This document shows positions 8,066 to 16,519 of a stretch of 64,000 nt of DNA, piece by piece (position 1 is the stretch's first letter; each line of letters starts with the position of its first letter). The notes beneath the pieces are model-generated. The model worked only from the letters and a program-made list of their open reading frames with translations. It was not told where the DNA came from and made no database searches. Source of the stretch: Bacteroidales bacterium. Lineage in GTDB: Bacteria > Bacteroidota > Bacteroidia > Bacteroidales > UBA932. The position numbers were made by a program, and so were the translations under genes. The stretch covers positions 29,123 to 93,122 of the forward strand of contig JAKSJU010000002.1 of assembly GCA_024402095.1 (NCBI GenBank), in the 5' to 3' direction.

Positions 8066-10462
8066 ATGATCAAAAATCACATGAAAGTTTTTGCTCTATC
8101 ATTTGCCATACTGCTTTGTGGCGCATTGGACATCTGTTTTGCACAGAATAATATTACGGTCAGCGGCAGAGTCGTCGCGGGAGGAGAAGCTTTGGAATTC
8201 GCAACAGTAGCCTTGTCAGAGCAGGACAGCACTATAGCAGCCGGAGATTTAACCGACGAAAACGGAAATTTCAACATGACAGTCAAACCGGGATCCTATA
8301 CCCTTTCGGCTTCAATGATAGGCTATGAAACTTATTACTATTCGGCCAGCTTTGACGGTGGGCAATTCGATGCGGGTACAATTATCTTGAAGGAAAACGC
8401 ACAGGCTCTTGATGCAGCCGTCGTCCAGGCTCAGCTGCCCAGGACCGAATTGAAGGGAGACGCTGTGGTGACAAATATCACAGGATCAGTCCTGGAGCAT
8501 ACCGGCAATGCACTGGACGTACTCGGAAAGGTCCCGGGGATGATTATGCGCAACGGAAGCCTCGAAGTGATTGGACGAGGTGCTCCTCTTTACTATATTA
8601 ACGGCCGCAGGGTTACAGACAACTCGGAACTCCGTGACCTGATGTCTGAGGACATAAAGTCCGTCGAGATTGTCAGCAATCCCGGAGCGCTATACGGAGG
8701 AGACATCAACAGTGTCGTGCGCATACGCACTGTCAAGAGACAGGGAGAAGGTTTCAGCTTTGCCCTGACAAGCCAGGCCAAGCAGCATATCTATAACTGC
8801 AGTGATTTCGAACCATCCTGGTCCGTGCTAGATCTCAACTACAGGGTTAAAGGATGGGACTTTTTCAGTAAGATCGTCTACTGGAATCAGCGTAATTACC
8901 AGATAAGCGACCTTGAAGGATTGACTTACCTCGAAAGGAAGGATGGAAACCATCTGTTCCTGGAAAAGGGCACGCTCGATTACAGAGGGCATAACGGAGG
9001 TCTGCAGTTCCTTGTCGGTGCCAACTGGCAGATAAATGAAAATCATTCCCTCGGTTTCAAGATCAATCGGGATCAGGGTCTTTTCGGTGCCAACAGGCTT
9101 CTGGTTGACGCCGGAATCTTCCTTGACGACGTGCAGGAAGACCAACTTTATACTGTCAACGACGGCCGGATGCCGGTCAACAACCAGTGGACGGGAAATT
9201 TCTATTACGATGGAAATGTGGATAAATGGAATATAAACTTCAATGCTGATTTCCTTAACGGCCGCAATGACACTTCAAACGAAATGAAGGAGTCAAGCTG
9301 GATTTCCCCTGCCGAGTTGTCCTCAGAGCAGAAGTCTACTACATTTTTAGGCGCCGGGAAACTGGTTCTGTCCCATCCTTTGTGGAAAGGCAAACTCCAG
9401 TTCGGGGTCGAGGAAATATATGTCTATGCCGGTCAGACCTATATGATAACATTCGACGATATCCCTTCAACTGATGCTTTCCTTACAGAAAACAACATTG
9501 CGGGTTTCGCCGAGTATACTGCATCACTGTCATTCGGCCAGATCAGCGCAGGCCTGCGCTTCGAACACGACGATTATAATTATCGTGACAATCTGGACAA
9601 TAAAAATAACCTGAATAAAGAATACAACAACTGGTTCCCGTCATTAAGTTTTTCAACGAAGGCAGGACCTGTAGGTCTGTCAATGTCATTTTCCGGCAAA
9701 ACAAGACGCCCGGATTTCAACAGACTTTCAAGTGAAATATCTTACAACAACCGTTATTGCTACCAGAGCGGAAATCCTTTGCTCCTCAGCGAAAAACATC
9801 TCATTGGCTCTCTGAATGCAAATTGGAACTGGCTCACATTAAGTACCAATTATTCCCGTATAGACAATGCCTTCGTCCAATGGGGCACCCAATACAATGA
9901 CAAGGGGGTGATTCTGATAAAAAGCGCCAATCTGGAGACGCCACAGCGCAAGCTGAGTATCTACCTCACGGCGTCACCTACTGTCGGTATATGGAGTCCA
10001 AGATATACTGTGGGGATGGAGAAACAGTTCCTTACCCTTACTCTCGAAGACCCTACGGCTGAAGGCGGGCACCGCATTGAATCCTTTGGAAAACCTATGT
10101 ATGTGCTTCAGTTCGACAATTCTTTCCGATTCAAGCACAGTTGGCTTCTGGAGGCAGGATACCAGTACCTCAGCAGGATGAATGTTGCCAATGTGGAGAC
10201 ACTCAGACCCATGCAGAGCGCATCGCTGAGCATCCAGAAATCTTTCCTGAAAGATGAGGCGCTAACCGTCCGTCTCACCTGGGCGGACATCTTCAATTCC
10301 TCCGTCGAATACGCTCACGTCGATTTCGGTCGTTACATCATAAACCAGTCATCAGATAATTTCAATCCATGCATCCTTCTCCGCGTATCCTACCGCTTCA
10401 ACAGCGCCTCAAACAAGTACAAAGGTACAGGTGCGGGAGAATCAGTAAAAAGCAGGTTGTAG
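8066..10462 (+). CDS. TonB-dependent-receptor-like outer membrane beta-barrel protein
   Basis: A 798-residue exported protein. After a signal peptide ending near FAQ (residue 27) comes a carboxypeptidase-regulatory-like Ig domain (about 31-110, with FATVAL and GSYTLSASMIGY). A plug-like domain follows (about 125-220, with KVPGMIM, YINGRRV, IKSVEIVSNPGALYGG), then a long C-terminal barrel of the outer membrane beta-barrel family found in Bacteroidota. This architecture usually serves uptake or surface roles with TonB. No SusD partner follows, so it is not a typical SusCD glycan locus. The ligand is unknown. The divergent LytTR regulator suggests signal-dependent expression. Confidence 0.85.
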   Translation: MIKNHMKVFALSFAILLCGALDICFAQNNITVSGRVVAGGEALEFATVALSEQDSTIAAGDLTDENGNFNMTVKPGSYTLSASMIGYETYYYSASFDGGQFDAGTIILKENAQALDAAVVQAQLPRTELKGDAVVTNITGSVLEHTGNALDVLGKVPGMIMRNGSLEVIGRGAPLYYINGRRVTDNSELRDLMSEDIKSVEIVSNPGALYGGDINSVVRIRTVKRQGEGFSFALTSQAKQHIYNCSDFEPSWSVLDLNYRVKGWDFFSKIVYWNQRNYQISDLEGLTYLERKDGNHLFLEKGTLDYRGHNGGLQFLVGANWQINENHSLGFKINRDQGLFGANRLLVDAGIFLDDVQEDQLYTVNDGRMPVNNQWTGNFYYDGNVDKWNINFNADFLNGRNDTSNEMKESSWISPAELSSEQKSTTFLGAGKLVLSHPLWKGKLQFGVEEIYVYAGQTYMITFDDIPSTDAFLTENNIAGFAEYTASLSFGQISAGLRFEHDDYNYRDNLDNKNNLNKEYNNWFPSLSFSTKAGPVGLSMSFSGKTRRPDFNRLSSEISYNNRYCYQSGNPLLLSEKHLIGSLNANWNWLTLSTNYSRIDNAFVQWGTQYNDKGVILIKSANLETPQRKLSIYLTASPTVGIWSPRYTVGMEKQFLTLTLEDPTAEGGHRIESFGKPMYVLQFDNSFRFKHSWLLEAGYQYLSRMNVANVETLRPMQSASLSIQKSFLKDEALTVRLTWADIFNSSVEYAHVDFGRYIINQSSDNFNPCILLRVSYRFNSASNKYKGTGAGESVKSRL

Positions 10463-10479
10463 GAGGGCAAAAGCCGGAG

Positions 10480-11217
10480 CTATAATTTATAGTTCAAATA
10501 CTTCTTCCTGTCATCCTCCTGGAATTTCTCGATGGCATAGCGCAGCATCGTCCTTGGCATCACAGTACATCTTGGCAGTGATTCTCCTGGGGCGGGAGTC
10601 TCCAGATAGGTATGCAGCAAGGATGCATCCCGATTGCCGACTTCCCGCAACAACCATCCCGCAGCCTTGTGAATCAGGTCATGCGAATGATGCAGGAGTA
10701 TGTCAGCGATCGCAATAGCATCATCGTATTCTCCGTGACGGATAAACTGCATGCAAGCGACTATTCCGATACGCTGTTCCCATATAGTCTTGCCGTTTCC
10801 GGCAAGGTCATAAAGAACTCTTCTGTCTCTGTTCAGCAGCCAGTCACCGAGAATCTCATAACAGCTCAAATCGACAAGGTCCCAGTTGTTGATATATCTT
10901 GTGTGGGAAAGATAGAAATCCACGCAGCTGCGCTTGAGTTCATTGTCTTTCCTGGCATGCCTGTATATCTGCACAAGCACAAGCAGCGAGCATAGACGCA
11001 CTTCGTGCCACGGACTTGTGATAGAGCTTTCCAAATCATCCAGACGGCATTCACGCCAGATATCCTTGACGACACTGCGGGTAACGGGAACCTTGATGCC
11101 AAGAAAGAGATCACCTTCACCGTACTCCCCTTTCCCAGTCTTGAAAAATCGGCTCAAGCCTGCCACCTGAGATTCGTCACGCAGAGGCAGCATCCTTTCT
11201 TCTATGATATTTCCCAT
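10480..11217 (-). CDS. DNA alkylation repair protein (AlkD-like HEAT-repeat glycosylase family)
   Basis: A 245-residue, all-helical protein of the DNA alkylation repair (AlkC/AlkD) family, whose characterised members excise N3- and N7-alkylpurines. Features visible include the tryptophan-rich helical repeats with SPWHEVR, NNWDLVDLS and KAAGWLLREVG, the last being a strongly conserved AlkD segment. It is a single gene, convergent with the receptor gene (17 nt apart) and divergent from the permease gene. Confidence 0.88.
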   Translation of the reverse strand: MGNIIEERMLPLRDESQVAGLSRFFKTGKGEYGEGDLFLGIKVPVTRSVVKDIWRECRLDDLESSITSPWHEVRLCSLLVLVQIYRHARKDNELKRSCVDFYLSHTRYINNWDLVDLSCYEILGDWLLNRDRRVLYDLAGNGKTIWEQRIGIVACMQFIRHGEYDDAIAIADILLHHSHDLIHKAAGWLLREVGNRDASLLHTYLETPAPGESLPRCTVMPRTMLRYAIEKFQEDDRKKYLNYKL

Positions 11218-11246
11218 AATTTCATTTATTTGCTGTAAATTTAAAG

Positions 11247-11254
11247 TAAATTTG
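11247..11254 (+). promoter_or_regulatory. Bacteroides-type -7 box for the NCS2 permease
   Basis: TAAATTTG matches TAnnTTTG, 46 nt before the permease ATG. The nearest TTTG (11229-11232) is closer than usual (14-base spacer), so the -33 part is uncertain. Confidence 0.4.
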
Positions 11255-11300
11255 TAGTTCTACAAGCCTGTTTACGGTTAAAGAGAAGATACGATCGACT

Positions 11301-12614
11301 ATGGACGTTATATATAGCATTGACAGTCATATTCCATTCAAGAAAGCGTTGCCGATAGGACTGCAGCATGTCTTGGTAATGTTTGTCGCAAACATTACCC
11401 CTATCATTATCCTCGCAGGGATTCTGGATTTCAGCCCTGAGTTCAAGGCTAATCTGGTACAGAATGCCATGCTGATAGCGGGAATAGGCACGTTTATCCA
11501 GCTTTACCCATTGTGGAGAATCGGCTCCAGGCTTCCAATAGTGATGGGTGTCAGTTTCACTTTCCTGTCAGTCGCAATCGGCGTGTCAACATCACTCGGT
11601 TATGGGACGATGTTGTGTGCCATCATAATTGGAGGAATAGTTGAAGGCCTTATCGGATTGTTTGCTAAATATTGGGTAAGGTTCATCACTCCGGTAGTTG
11701 CTGCCACAATAGTGACAGCCATCGGTTTCTCTTTGCTGCCAATCGGAGCAAATTCGTTCGCCGGAGGAGAAGGCGCCGCTGATTTCGGCTCTGCACAGAA
11801 TCTGATTGTAGGAACCGTCACATTGGTAAGCTGCCTGATATTCAGAATATTCACAAAAGGATTCTACCAGGCCGTGTCATTCTTTTTCGGCCTTATTGTA
11901 GGATACATCCTATCAATATTCATGGGCATGGTCGATTTCAGCGTTCTGAAAGGATGCAAGATATTCGCACTTCCTATGATACCGATGCTCAGCCCCGACT
12001 TCCACCTTCAATTCGATCTTGGAGCGGTACTGTCATTTATCGTAATTTTCCTGGTATCTGCGACTGAGACCATAGGCGATACGACCGTTGTAGTCACTTC
12101 AGGACTTAATAGAGAGCCGTCAAGCAAAGAAATATCCGGTGCCCTTGCCTGCGACGGATTCATCAGTTCGATATCCGGCATACTGGGATGCACACCGATT
12201 ACGTCATTCAGCCAGAATGCCGGGCTTATGAAGGTTACGGGAGTATTCAACCGGAATGCTATAGGTGTCGGAGCCGCAATAATGATTCTTGCAGGTCTGT
12301 TCCCTGCTTTCGGAGCTCTTCTGTGTACTGTTCCTCAATGTGTTCTAGGAGGATGTACAATTATGATGTTCGGCTCGATAATAATGGCCGGAATCGAAAT
12401 GCTTGCACGTTGCGAATTCAATTCGCACAATACAACGGTAATAACGCTCTCGCTCGCAGTGGGAATCGGATTTCCCCAGGCCAACGGATTGTTTGACATA
12501 TTTCCTCAGATGGTTCAGGAAGTCTTTGCCCAGAACAGCGTGGCGATAGTGTTTGTCATTGCTCTTATCACAGACTCCGTGCATAGGCCGAAATATAACA
12601 GAAAACAGCTGTAA
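11301..12614 (+). CDS. Nucleobase:cation symporter-2 family permease (uracil/xanthine type)
   Basis: A 437-residue inner-membrane protein with about 14 hydrophobic segments. It carries NCS2 hallmarks: QHVLVMFVANITP near the N-terminus, the ATETIGDT stretch, and the QNAGLMKVTGVFNR signature in the substrate-binding half. These import uracil, xanthine or urate with a cation. The exact substrate cannot be decided from these motifs. Uracil uptake would fit with upp at 4.4 kb, but the genes are not linked. Confidence 0.88.
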   Translation: MDVIYSIDSHIPFKKALPIGLQHVLVMFVANITPIIILAGILDFSPEFKANLVQNAMLIAGIGTFIQLYPLWRIGSRLPIVMGVSFTFLSVAIGVSTSLGYGTMLCAIIIGGIVEGLIGLFAKYWVRFITPVVAATIVTAIGFSLLPIGANSFAGGEGAADFGSAQNLIVGTVTLVSCLIFRIFTKGFYQAVSFFFGLIVGYILSIFMGMVDFSVLKGCKIFALPMIPMLSPDFHLQFDLGAVLSFIVIFLVSATETIGDTTVVVTSGLNREPSSKEISGALACDGFISSISGILGCTPITSFSQNAGLMKVTGVFNRNAIGVGAAIMILAGLFPAFGALLCTVPQCVLGGCTIMMFGSIIMAGIEMLARCEFNSHNTTVITLSLAVGIGFPQANGLFDIFPQMVQEVFAQNSVAIVFVIALITDSVHRPKYNRKQL

Positions 12615-12616
12615 TA

Positions 12617-12736
12617 ATGAAACACACAATAAAGGATTGGTTTGTAGCGACAAGATTCTGGTCGTTTCCCATTTCGGCAACCATAATATCTCATGCCTTG
12701 TGGGATTCACTGGTCTTTGTAATCCTCCCAATATAA
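12617..12736 (+). pseudogene. Remnant of a UbiA/MenA-type prenyltransferase gene (N-terminal scrap)
   Basis: A 39-codon frame starting two bases after the permease stop encodes MKHTIKDWFVATRFWSFPIS and then an unrelated-looking tail ending in a TAA. The opening matches, from memory, the start of Bacteroidota UbiA-family prenyltransferases (typically ...DWF-ATRPWSFPAS...). The rest of that roughly 300-residue membrane enzyme is absent. This looks like a deletion scar rather than a functional peptide, though a small membrane peptide cannot be excluded. Confidence 0.45.
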
Positions 12737-12742
12737 TTTTAC

Positions 12743-12750
12743 TATATTTG
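12743..12750 (+). promoter_or_regulatory. Bacteroides-type -7 box for the CE15-like esterase
   Basis: TATATTTG matches the -7 consensus, 35 nt upstream of the ATG at 12786. A TTTG at 12716-12719 is slightly too far (23-base spacer). Confidence 0.45.
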
Positions 12751-12785
12751 TCACAGTACTAACACAATACTAATAACCAGAAAAA

Positions 12786-14303
12786 ATGAGAAGAATTCTT
12801 TGTATTGCCAGCGCATTGGTCCTTTGCTTGACTACTTATGCGCAAAAACCGGTGAATTTCACTACTGAACAGGATTTCCAGAACATGCTTGACCAGCTTG
12901 GCATAAAATCCGTAAGACGTGGATTCGACGCCGACCAGAGCAGCCCTTATGCAGCCAATTATGATGAATCAAAGGCAAACCCGTATCCGGAAATCCCGGA
13001 ATTGATGAAAACTAACAGGGGCAGGAAGGTCAAGACGGCAAAGGACTGGTGGAATGTACGCCGTCCCGAGATCAAAGAAGGATTCGAAAGCGAAATATAC
13101 GGACGTGTCCCTAAGAATGTACCATCCGTAACCTGGACAGTTGAGTGCGAAGAGACCGAATGGGTGGGAATGATTCCCGCAAAGGCCAAGAAACTTGTAG
13201 GCCACGTCGACAATTCAGCATGCCCGGAGATCAACGTGGACATCCAGATGGTGCTCGTCACTCCTGCGGATGCAAAAGGCCCGGTTCCTGTCCTTATGAT
13301 GTTCGGACCGGCGAGTCTGCCGAATCCTGTCGTTCCGGGAAGAGATGATATGGCAGTGATCAACAAGGCTCTCCGCAAAATGCTTGAGAACAATCCCGAG
13401 ACTGCAGAGTTGATGAAGAAATATCCTGCATGGCAACCTTTTGAGCCGGCAAATCCTTTTGCAGCATTCGCGAGACCGCAGCTGGCACCCGGGCAGGACC
13501 CTCCTTCAAACCAGCAGCTTCTTGCAGCCGGTTGGGGCTACGTAATGATAGATCCTTCGAGCATTCAGGCAGACAACGGCGCTGGACTGACCCGCGGCAT
13601 CATAGGTCTCGTAAACAAGGGTCAGCCTCGCAAACCTGATGATTGGGGCTCGCTCAGAGCCTGGGCATGGGGCGCAGCTCGCGGCCTCGACTACCTGGAA
13701 ACCGACCCTAACGTTGATGCATCCCATGTTGGCATCGAGGGCGTTTCCCGTTACGGCAAGGCTGCTCTGGTCACCCTTGCATTCGAAGAGAGATTTGCTA
13801 TCGGACTTATTGGCTCGTCAGGCAAGGGCGGAGCCACGCTTCACAGAAGGATTTTCGGTGAAGGTCTCGAGAACCTTGCCACTAGCGGTGAATACCACTG
13901 GATGGCAGGAAACTATATCAAATACAACGCAGTGGAAGGCAAGAAGGGCGCAGGCAATGCCGATATGCTCCCTGTCGATTCCCACGAGCTTATCGCCATG
14001 TGCGCACCACGCCTCTGCTTCATCAGCTACGGTATTCCGGAAAGGGGTGATGCTCAGTGGCTTGACCAGTACGGAAGCTGGCAGGCAACAGTCGCTGCCG
14101 GTGAAGCATACAAGCTTGTCGGCTCTACGGACCTCGGCCTCGGAAATGACTACCGCAACACTCCTATGCCGGCTGTCAACGAAGATGTGCTTGACGGCAA
14201 CCTGGCATGGCGTCAGCATGACGGAGGCCACACGGATGCCCCTAACATGAAGCATTTCATCAAATGGGCAAGCGAGAAGATAGGATACGTTTATAAGAGA
14301 TAA
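12786..14303 (+). CDS. Secreted CE15-like (glucuronoyl) esterase, alpha/beta-hydrolase
   Basis: A 505-residue exported protein: signal peptide about residues 1-19 (ending TYA), then an alpha/beta-hydrolase fold. The nucleophile serine is Ser321 in EGVSRYGKAA, close to the G-x-S-R-x-G-K motif of carbohydrate esterase family 15. The catalytic histidine is probably His482 in HDGGHTD. CE15 enzymes cleave ester links between lignin alcohols and glucuronic acid side chains of xylan, releasing hemicellulose. It has its own promoter-like element. Together with the GH2 and GH3 genes it suggests plant cell wall use. It could also be a related acetylxylan-type esterase. Confidence 0.8.
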   Translation: MRRILCIASALVLCLTTYAQKPVNFTTEQDFQNMLDQLGIKSVRRGFDADQSSPYAANYDESKANPYPEIPELMKTNRGRKVKTAKDWWNVRRPEIKEGFESEIYGRVPKNVPSVTWTVECEETEWVGMIPAKAKKLVGHVDNSACPEINVDIQMVLVTPADAKGPVPVLMMFGPASLPNPVVPGRDDMAVINKALRKMLENNPETAELMKKYPAWQPFEPANPFAAFARPQLAPGQDPPSNQQLLAAGWGYVMIDPSSIQADNGAGLTRGIIGLVNKGQPRKPDDWGSLRAWAWGAARGLDYLETDPNVDASHVGIEGVSRYGKAALVTLAFEERFAIGLIGSSGKGGATLHRRIFGEGLENLATSGEYHWMAGNYIKYNAVEGKKGAGNADMLPVDSHELIAMCAPRLCFISYGIPERGDAQWLDQYGSWQATVAAGEAYKLVGSTDLGLGNDYRNTPMPAVNEDVLDGNLAWRQHDGGHTDAPNMKHFIKWASEKIGYVYKR

Positions 14304-14317
14304 AATCATATATCATT

Positions 14318-14578
14318 ATGTTTAAGGATATCGCGCACATCGCCATGAATCCTCTGGACATGGACAAGACCGTTGAGTTCTTCGACCATGTTTTCGGATG
14401 GAAAAAAGTATTCGAACTATACGATGACGACGGCAAGCCGTGGATCGTCTATCTGAAAATCTGCAAGGGACATTTCCTTGAGCTGTTCTACGGTGCCGGA
14501 AATGACCGCGACTATGCTTTTGATTTCAGCAAGACAGGATACAATCACTTGTGCGTTACTGTAGGAAACCTGCGCTAG
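14318..14578 (+). pseudogene. VOC (glyoxalase-like) protein, N-terminal domain, cut by an in-frame TAG
   Basis: The first 86 residues form most of one vicinal-oxygen-chelate domain (KDIAHIAM, then DGKPWIVYL and HFLELFYG). The frame stops at TAG 14576-14578. Directly after that stop, the same frame continues with TLQEIYEKGYIDSPEP and LWLYDPDGNGIELQEY, which is the missing end of this domain, and then runs into the second VOC domain. The full gene would be 14318-15172 (285 codons). A single nonsense change or a sequencing error explains the break. Confidence 0.75.
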
Positions 14579-14719
14579 ACACTACAGGAGATATATGAGA
14601 AGGGTTATATTGATTCTCCCGAGCCCCAGGTCGAAAAGAGCCTGAACAGGAACCTCTGGCTCTATGATCCCGACGGGAACGGCATCGAACTCCAGGAGTA
14701 TGTCCCGGAATCAGTTCAG

Positions 14720-15172
14720 ATGAAGAGCAATGAAGCTCCTTACGACTTCAGCCGTGAAGGATATCTGGGCATAGGTCACGCTTGTTTCGTATGCAAGGAT
14801 ATCGAAGCGTCCCTGGACTTCTATTGCAACAAGATGGGCTTGAAGCTCATAGGTATCCAGAATAACGACGAGGGCAAGCCTTGGCTCCATTATGTACGTA
14901 TTGCGGACGGCGTGTATCTGGAACTCATTCCTGACGGTGAAGGGGAAAATCCGAATGCCGGATGGAAGACGGCCAGAGGGTTCAATCACGTATGCATAGA
15001 GACAGACAACCTGATTGAAGACGTAGAGACTCTCAGGTCAAGAGGAGTAGTCATAGACATTGAGCCGAAGACTGCCGCAGACCGCAACTGGCAGGCCTGG
15101 ATCATGGACCCGGACGGCAACAAGATCGAGCTCATGATGATAGACCCGGATTCTCCTCAGGCGAAGGCCTGA
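14720..15172 (+). CDS. VOC family protein, C-terminal domain of the interrupted gene
   Basis: A 150-residue frame, in phase with the upstream VOC fragment, holding one complete glyoxalase/bleomycin-resistance-type domain. Metal-site candidates include the histidine in GHACFVC, the histidine in LHYVRI with VYLELIP, and the glutamate in NKIELMM. VOC proteins catalyse varied metal-dependent isomerase, dioxygenase or lyase steps, so no reaction is assigned. ATG 14720 lies inside the original fused gene. Whether this half is translated on its own is unknown. Confidence 0.6.
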   Translation: MKSNEAPYDFSREGYLGIGHACFVCKDIEASLDFYCNKMGLKLIGIQNNDEGKPWLHYVRIADGVYLELIPDGEGENPNAGWKTARGFNHVCIETDNLIEDVETLRSRGVVIDIEPKTAADRNWQAWIMDPDGNKIELMMIDPDSPQAKA

Positions 15173-15179
15173 TGCGTTT

Positions 15180-15285
15180 TTAAAGCATAAAGAACATTGC
15201 TACGCCGACCAGGGTGACAATGGTGCCCAAAACCTCCTGAAGCTTGATTTTCTGCTTGTAAATCAGCGAATATAGCTCAATGCTA
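15180..15285 (-). pseudogene. Remnant of a DMT/EamA transporter gene (C-terminal scrap)
   Basis: Read on the minus strand, this 110-base space encodes ELYSLIYKQKIKLQEVLG followed by TIVTLVGVAMFFML and a TAA at 15180-15182. This is the typical last loop and last transmembrane helix of EamA-type drug/metabolite transporters. No start codon or upstream domains exist: the frame runs straight back into the end of the neighbouring Ntn-hydrolase gene. It is best read as a leftover of a deletion. Confidence 0.5.
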
Positions 15286-16425
15286 CAGACTGATTTCAAC
15301 CCAATTCACTTTATTGTCCGGGACATTGACAAGCATTTTCATGTCTTCAGGGACGGCAATAATCTGGTACCTGGTAAGATCATGCATCGGGCCGCCATCA
15401 TCAATCGTCGTACTGATTATCTCCTTCATCCTGTCCACGTCTATCTCCCCTTTATTCTTACCAGCCAGTTCAAGAAGGTTGGAGCGTCGGGTAATCGAAT
15501 TCCAGCTATCCTCGTCACGGGGGATATCATAAGGCCAGGTTTCATTTGCATAGTGGTTAGTACTTATCATAAGTCCATCCTCAGTGGCCTCATCGCCTCT
15601 TTTTACCCCGTCATAACACCACTCGTATGAGCGAGCCTCATTACGGTCTGCAACACCTATGATGAATGAAGAAAAGCTTCTGTTAGTCTGGAAAAACCTG
15701 TCAACGTCATCAAGACTCTCAGCCTCAAACAGCAGTTCGAACAGCAGAGTTGTAGTCGGGCATAGTTCCCAGTGTATCTCCTCCCCCGCCGACGGCATAC
15801 CGTTGTTCAACTCGAGGAAAATTCCCTTCTCATTAAGTCCGTTCACGCAGTACAGCTCGCCTGCATAGCCGACTGTCGCAGCTGTCATCATACCTTCCGG
15901 ATGAAATATGGTAACGACCAGATCCTTGAATATTTCCTGATAGCTCTGGGCGTCATAATTCCTTCCGAACACCAGTTTGCCGCATCCATAATCATCCCAT
16001 GCCGCGATGGCAGAACAATAGAATAACCCTTCGACGTATTCCGCGGCGTTGCATAGCTTGATGCGTTCTAGAGTGAGTCCGGAAGTCTCGCTGACTCCGG
16101 AAAAGAATTCCCTGAGATAATCCGGATAATTCGAGTAAAGATTTTCCGCCAGGACTGCGGCTGCAGAATCCGCCCTGCCAGGATATGGGCTTAATCGGCT
16201 GTCAACGTATTCAAGCACTTCGTGCATCTGCTCAACTGCTAATTTCCCATACTGACGCCCCATATCATGCCAGCTTCCTTCAAGTTCAATTACCGTCAAG
16301 CCGCCGACATTGTAGCAGCGGCCCTTATCACCTACTTCGCATGATACTATGCCCAGGGCTGCCAGAGCAGTGAAAGCAAACAGAAAAAACGTCCTTCTCA
16401 GCATGCAAAATATTAAATGGTTCAT
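15283..16425 (-). CDS. C45/acyltransferase-type Ntn-hydrolase lipoprotein
   Basis: A lipoprotein (lipobox GIVSC, lipidated Cys at residue 29 from ATG 16425) with the fold of acyl-CoA:6-aminopenicillanate acyltransferase/C45 peptidases. The likely autocatalytic nucleophile is Cys137 in FYCSAIAAWDD, followed by LVFGRNYD, the C-x(n)-GRN-D pattern shared by penicillin acylase/choloylglycine hydrolase relatives. Such enzymes hydrolyse linear amide bonds of N-acyl amino acids, bile salts or lactam precursors. ATG 16404 is an equally good start; a TTG at 16458 is unlikely. It is divergent from the GH2 gene. The substrate is unknown. Confidence 0.78.
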   Translation of the reverse strand: MNHLIFCMLRRTFFLFAFTALAALGIVSCEVGDKGRCYNVGGLTVIELEGSWHDMGRQYGKLAVEQMHEVLEYVDSRLSPYPGRADSAAAVLAENLYSNYPDYLREFFSGVSETSGLTLERIKLCNAAEYVEGLFYCSAIAAWDDYGCGKLVFGRNYDAQSYQEIFKDLVVTIFHPEGMMTAATVGYAGELYCVNGLNEKGIFLELNNGMPSAGEEIHWELCPTTTLLFELLFEAESLDDVDRFFQTNRSFSSFIIGVADRNEARSYEWCYDGVKRGDEATEDGLMISTNHYANETWPYDIPRDEDSWNSITRRSNLLELAGKNKGEIDVDRMKEIISTTIDDGGPMHDLTRYQIIAVPEDMKMLVNVPDNKVNWVEISL

Positions 16426-16519
16426 TTTAAGTTCACTAGCCTGAACAGGCTTACACAATCCTTATATATTGACCCATCCATATTACAAATATAAATATAT
16501 ATGGTTATATTTACGAGTT

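Noticed and set aside
14576-14578. TAG recoded as a sense codon
   Set aside because: TAG ends several intact genes in the window (for example lplA, ispG, lpxB), so general reassignment is not supported.
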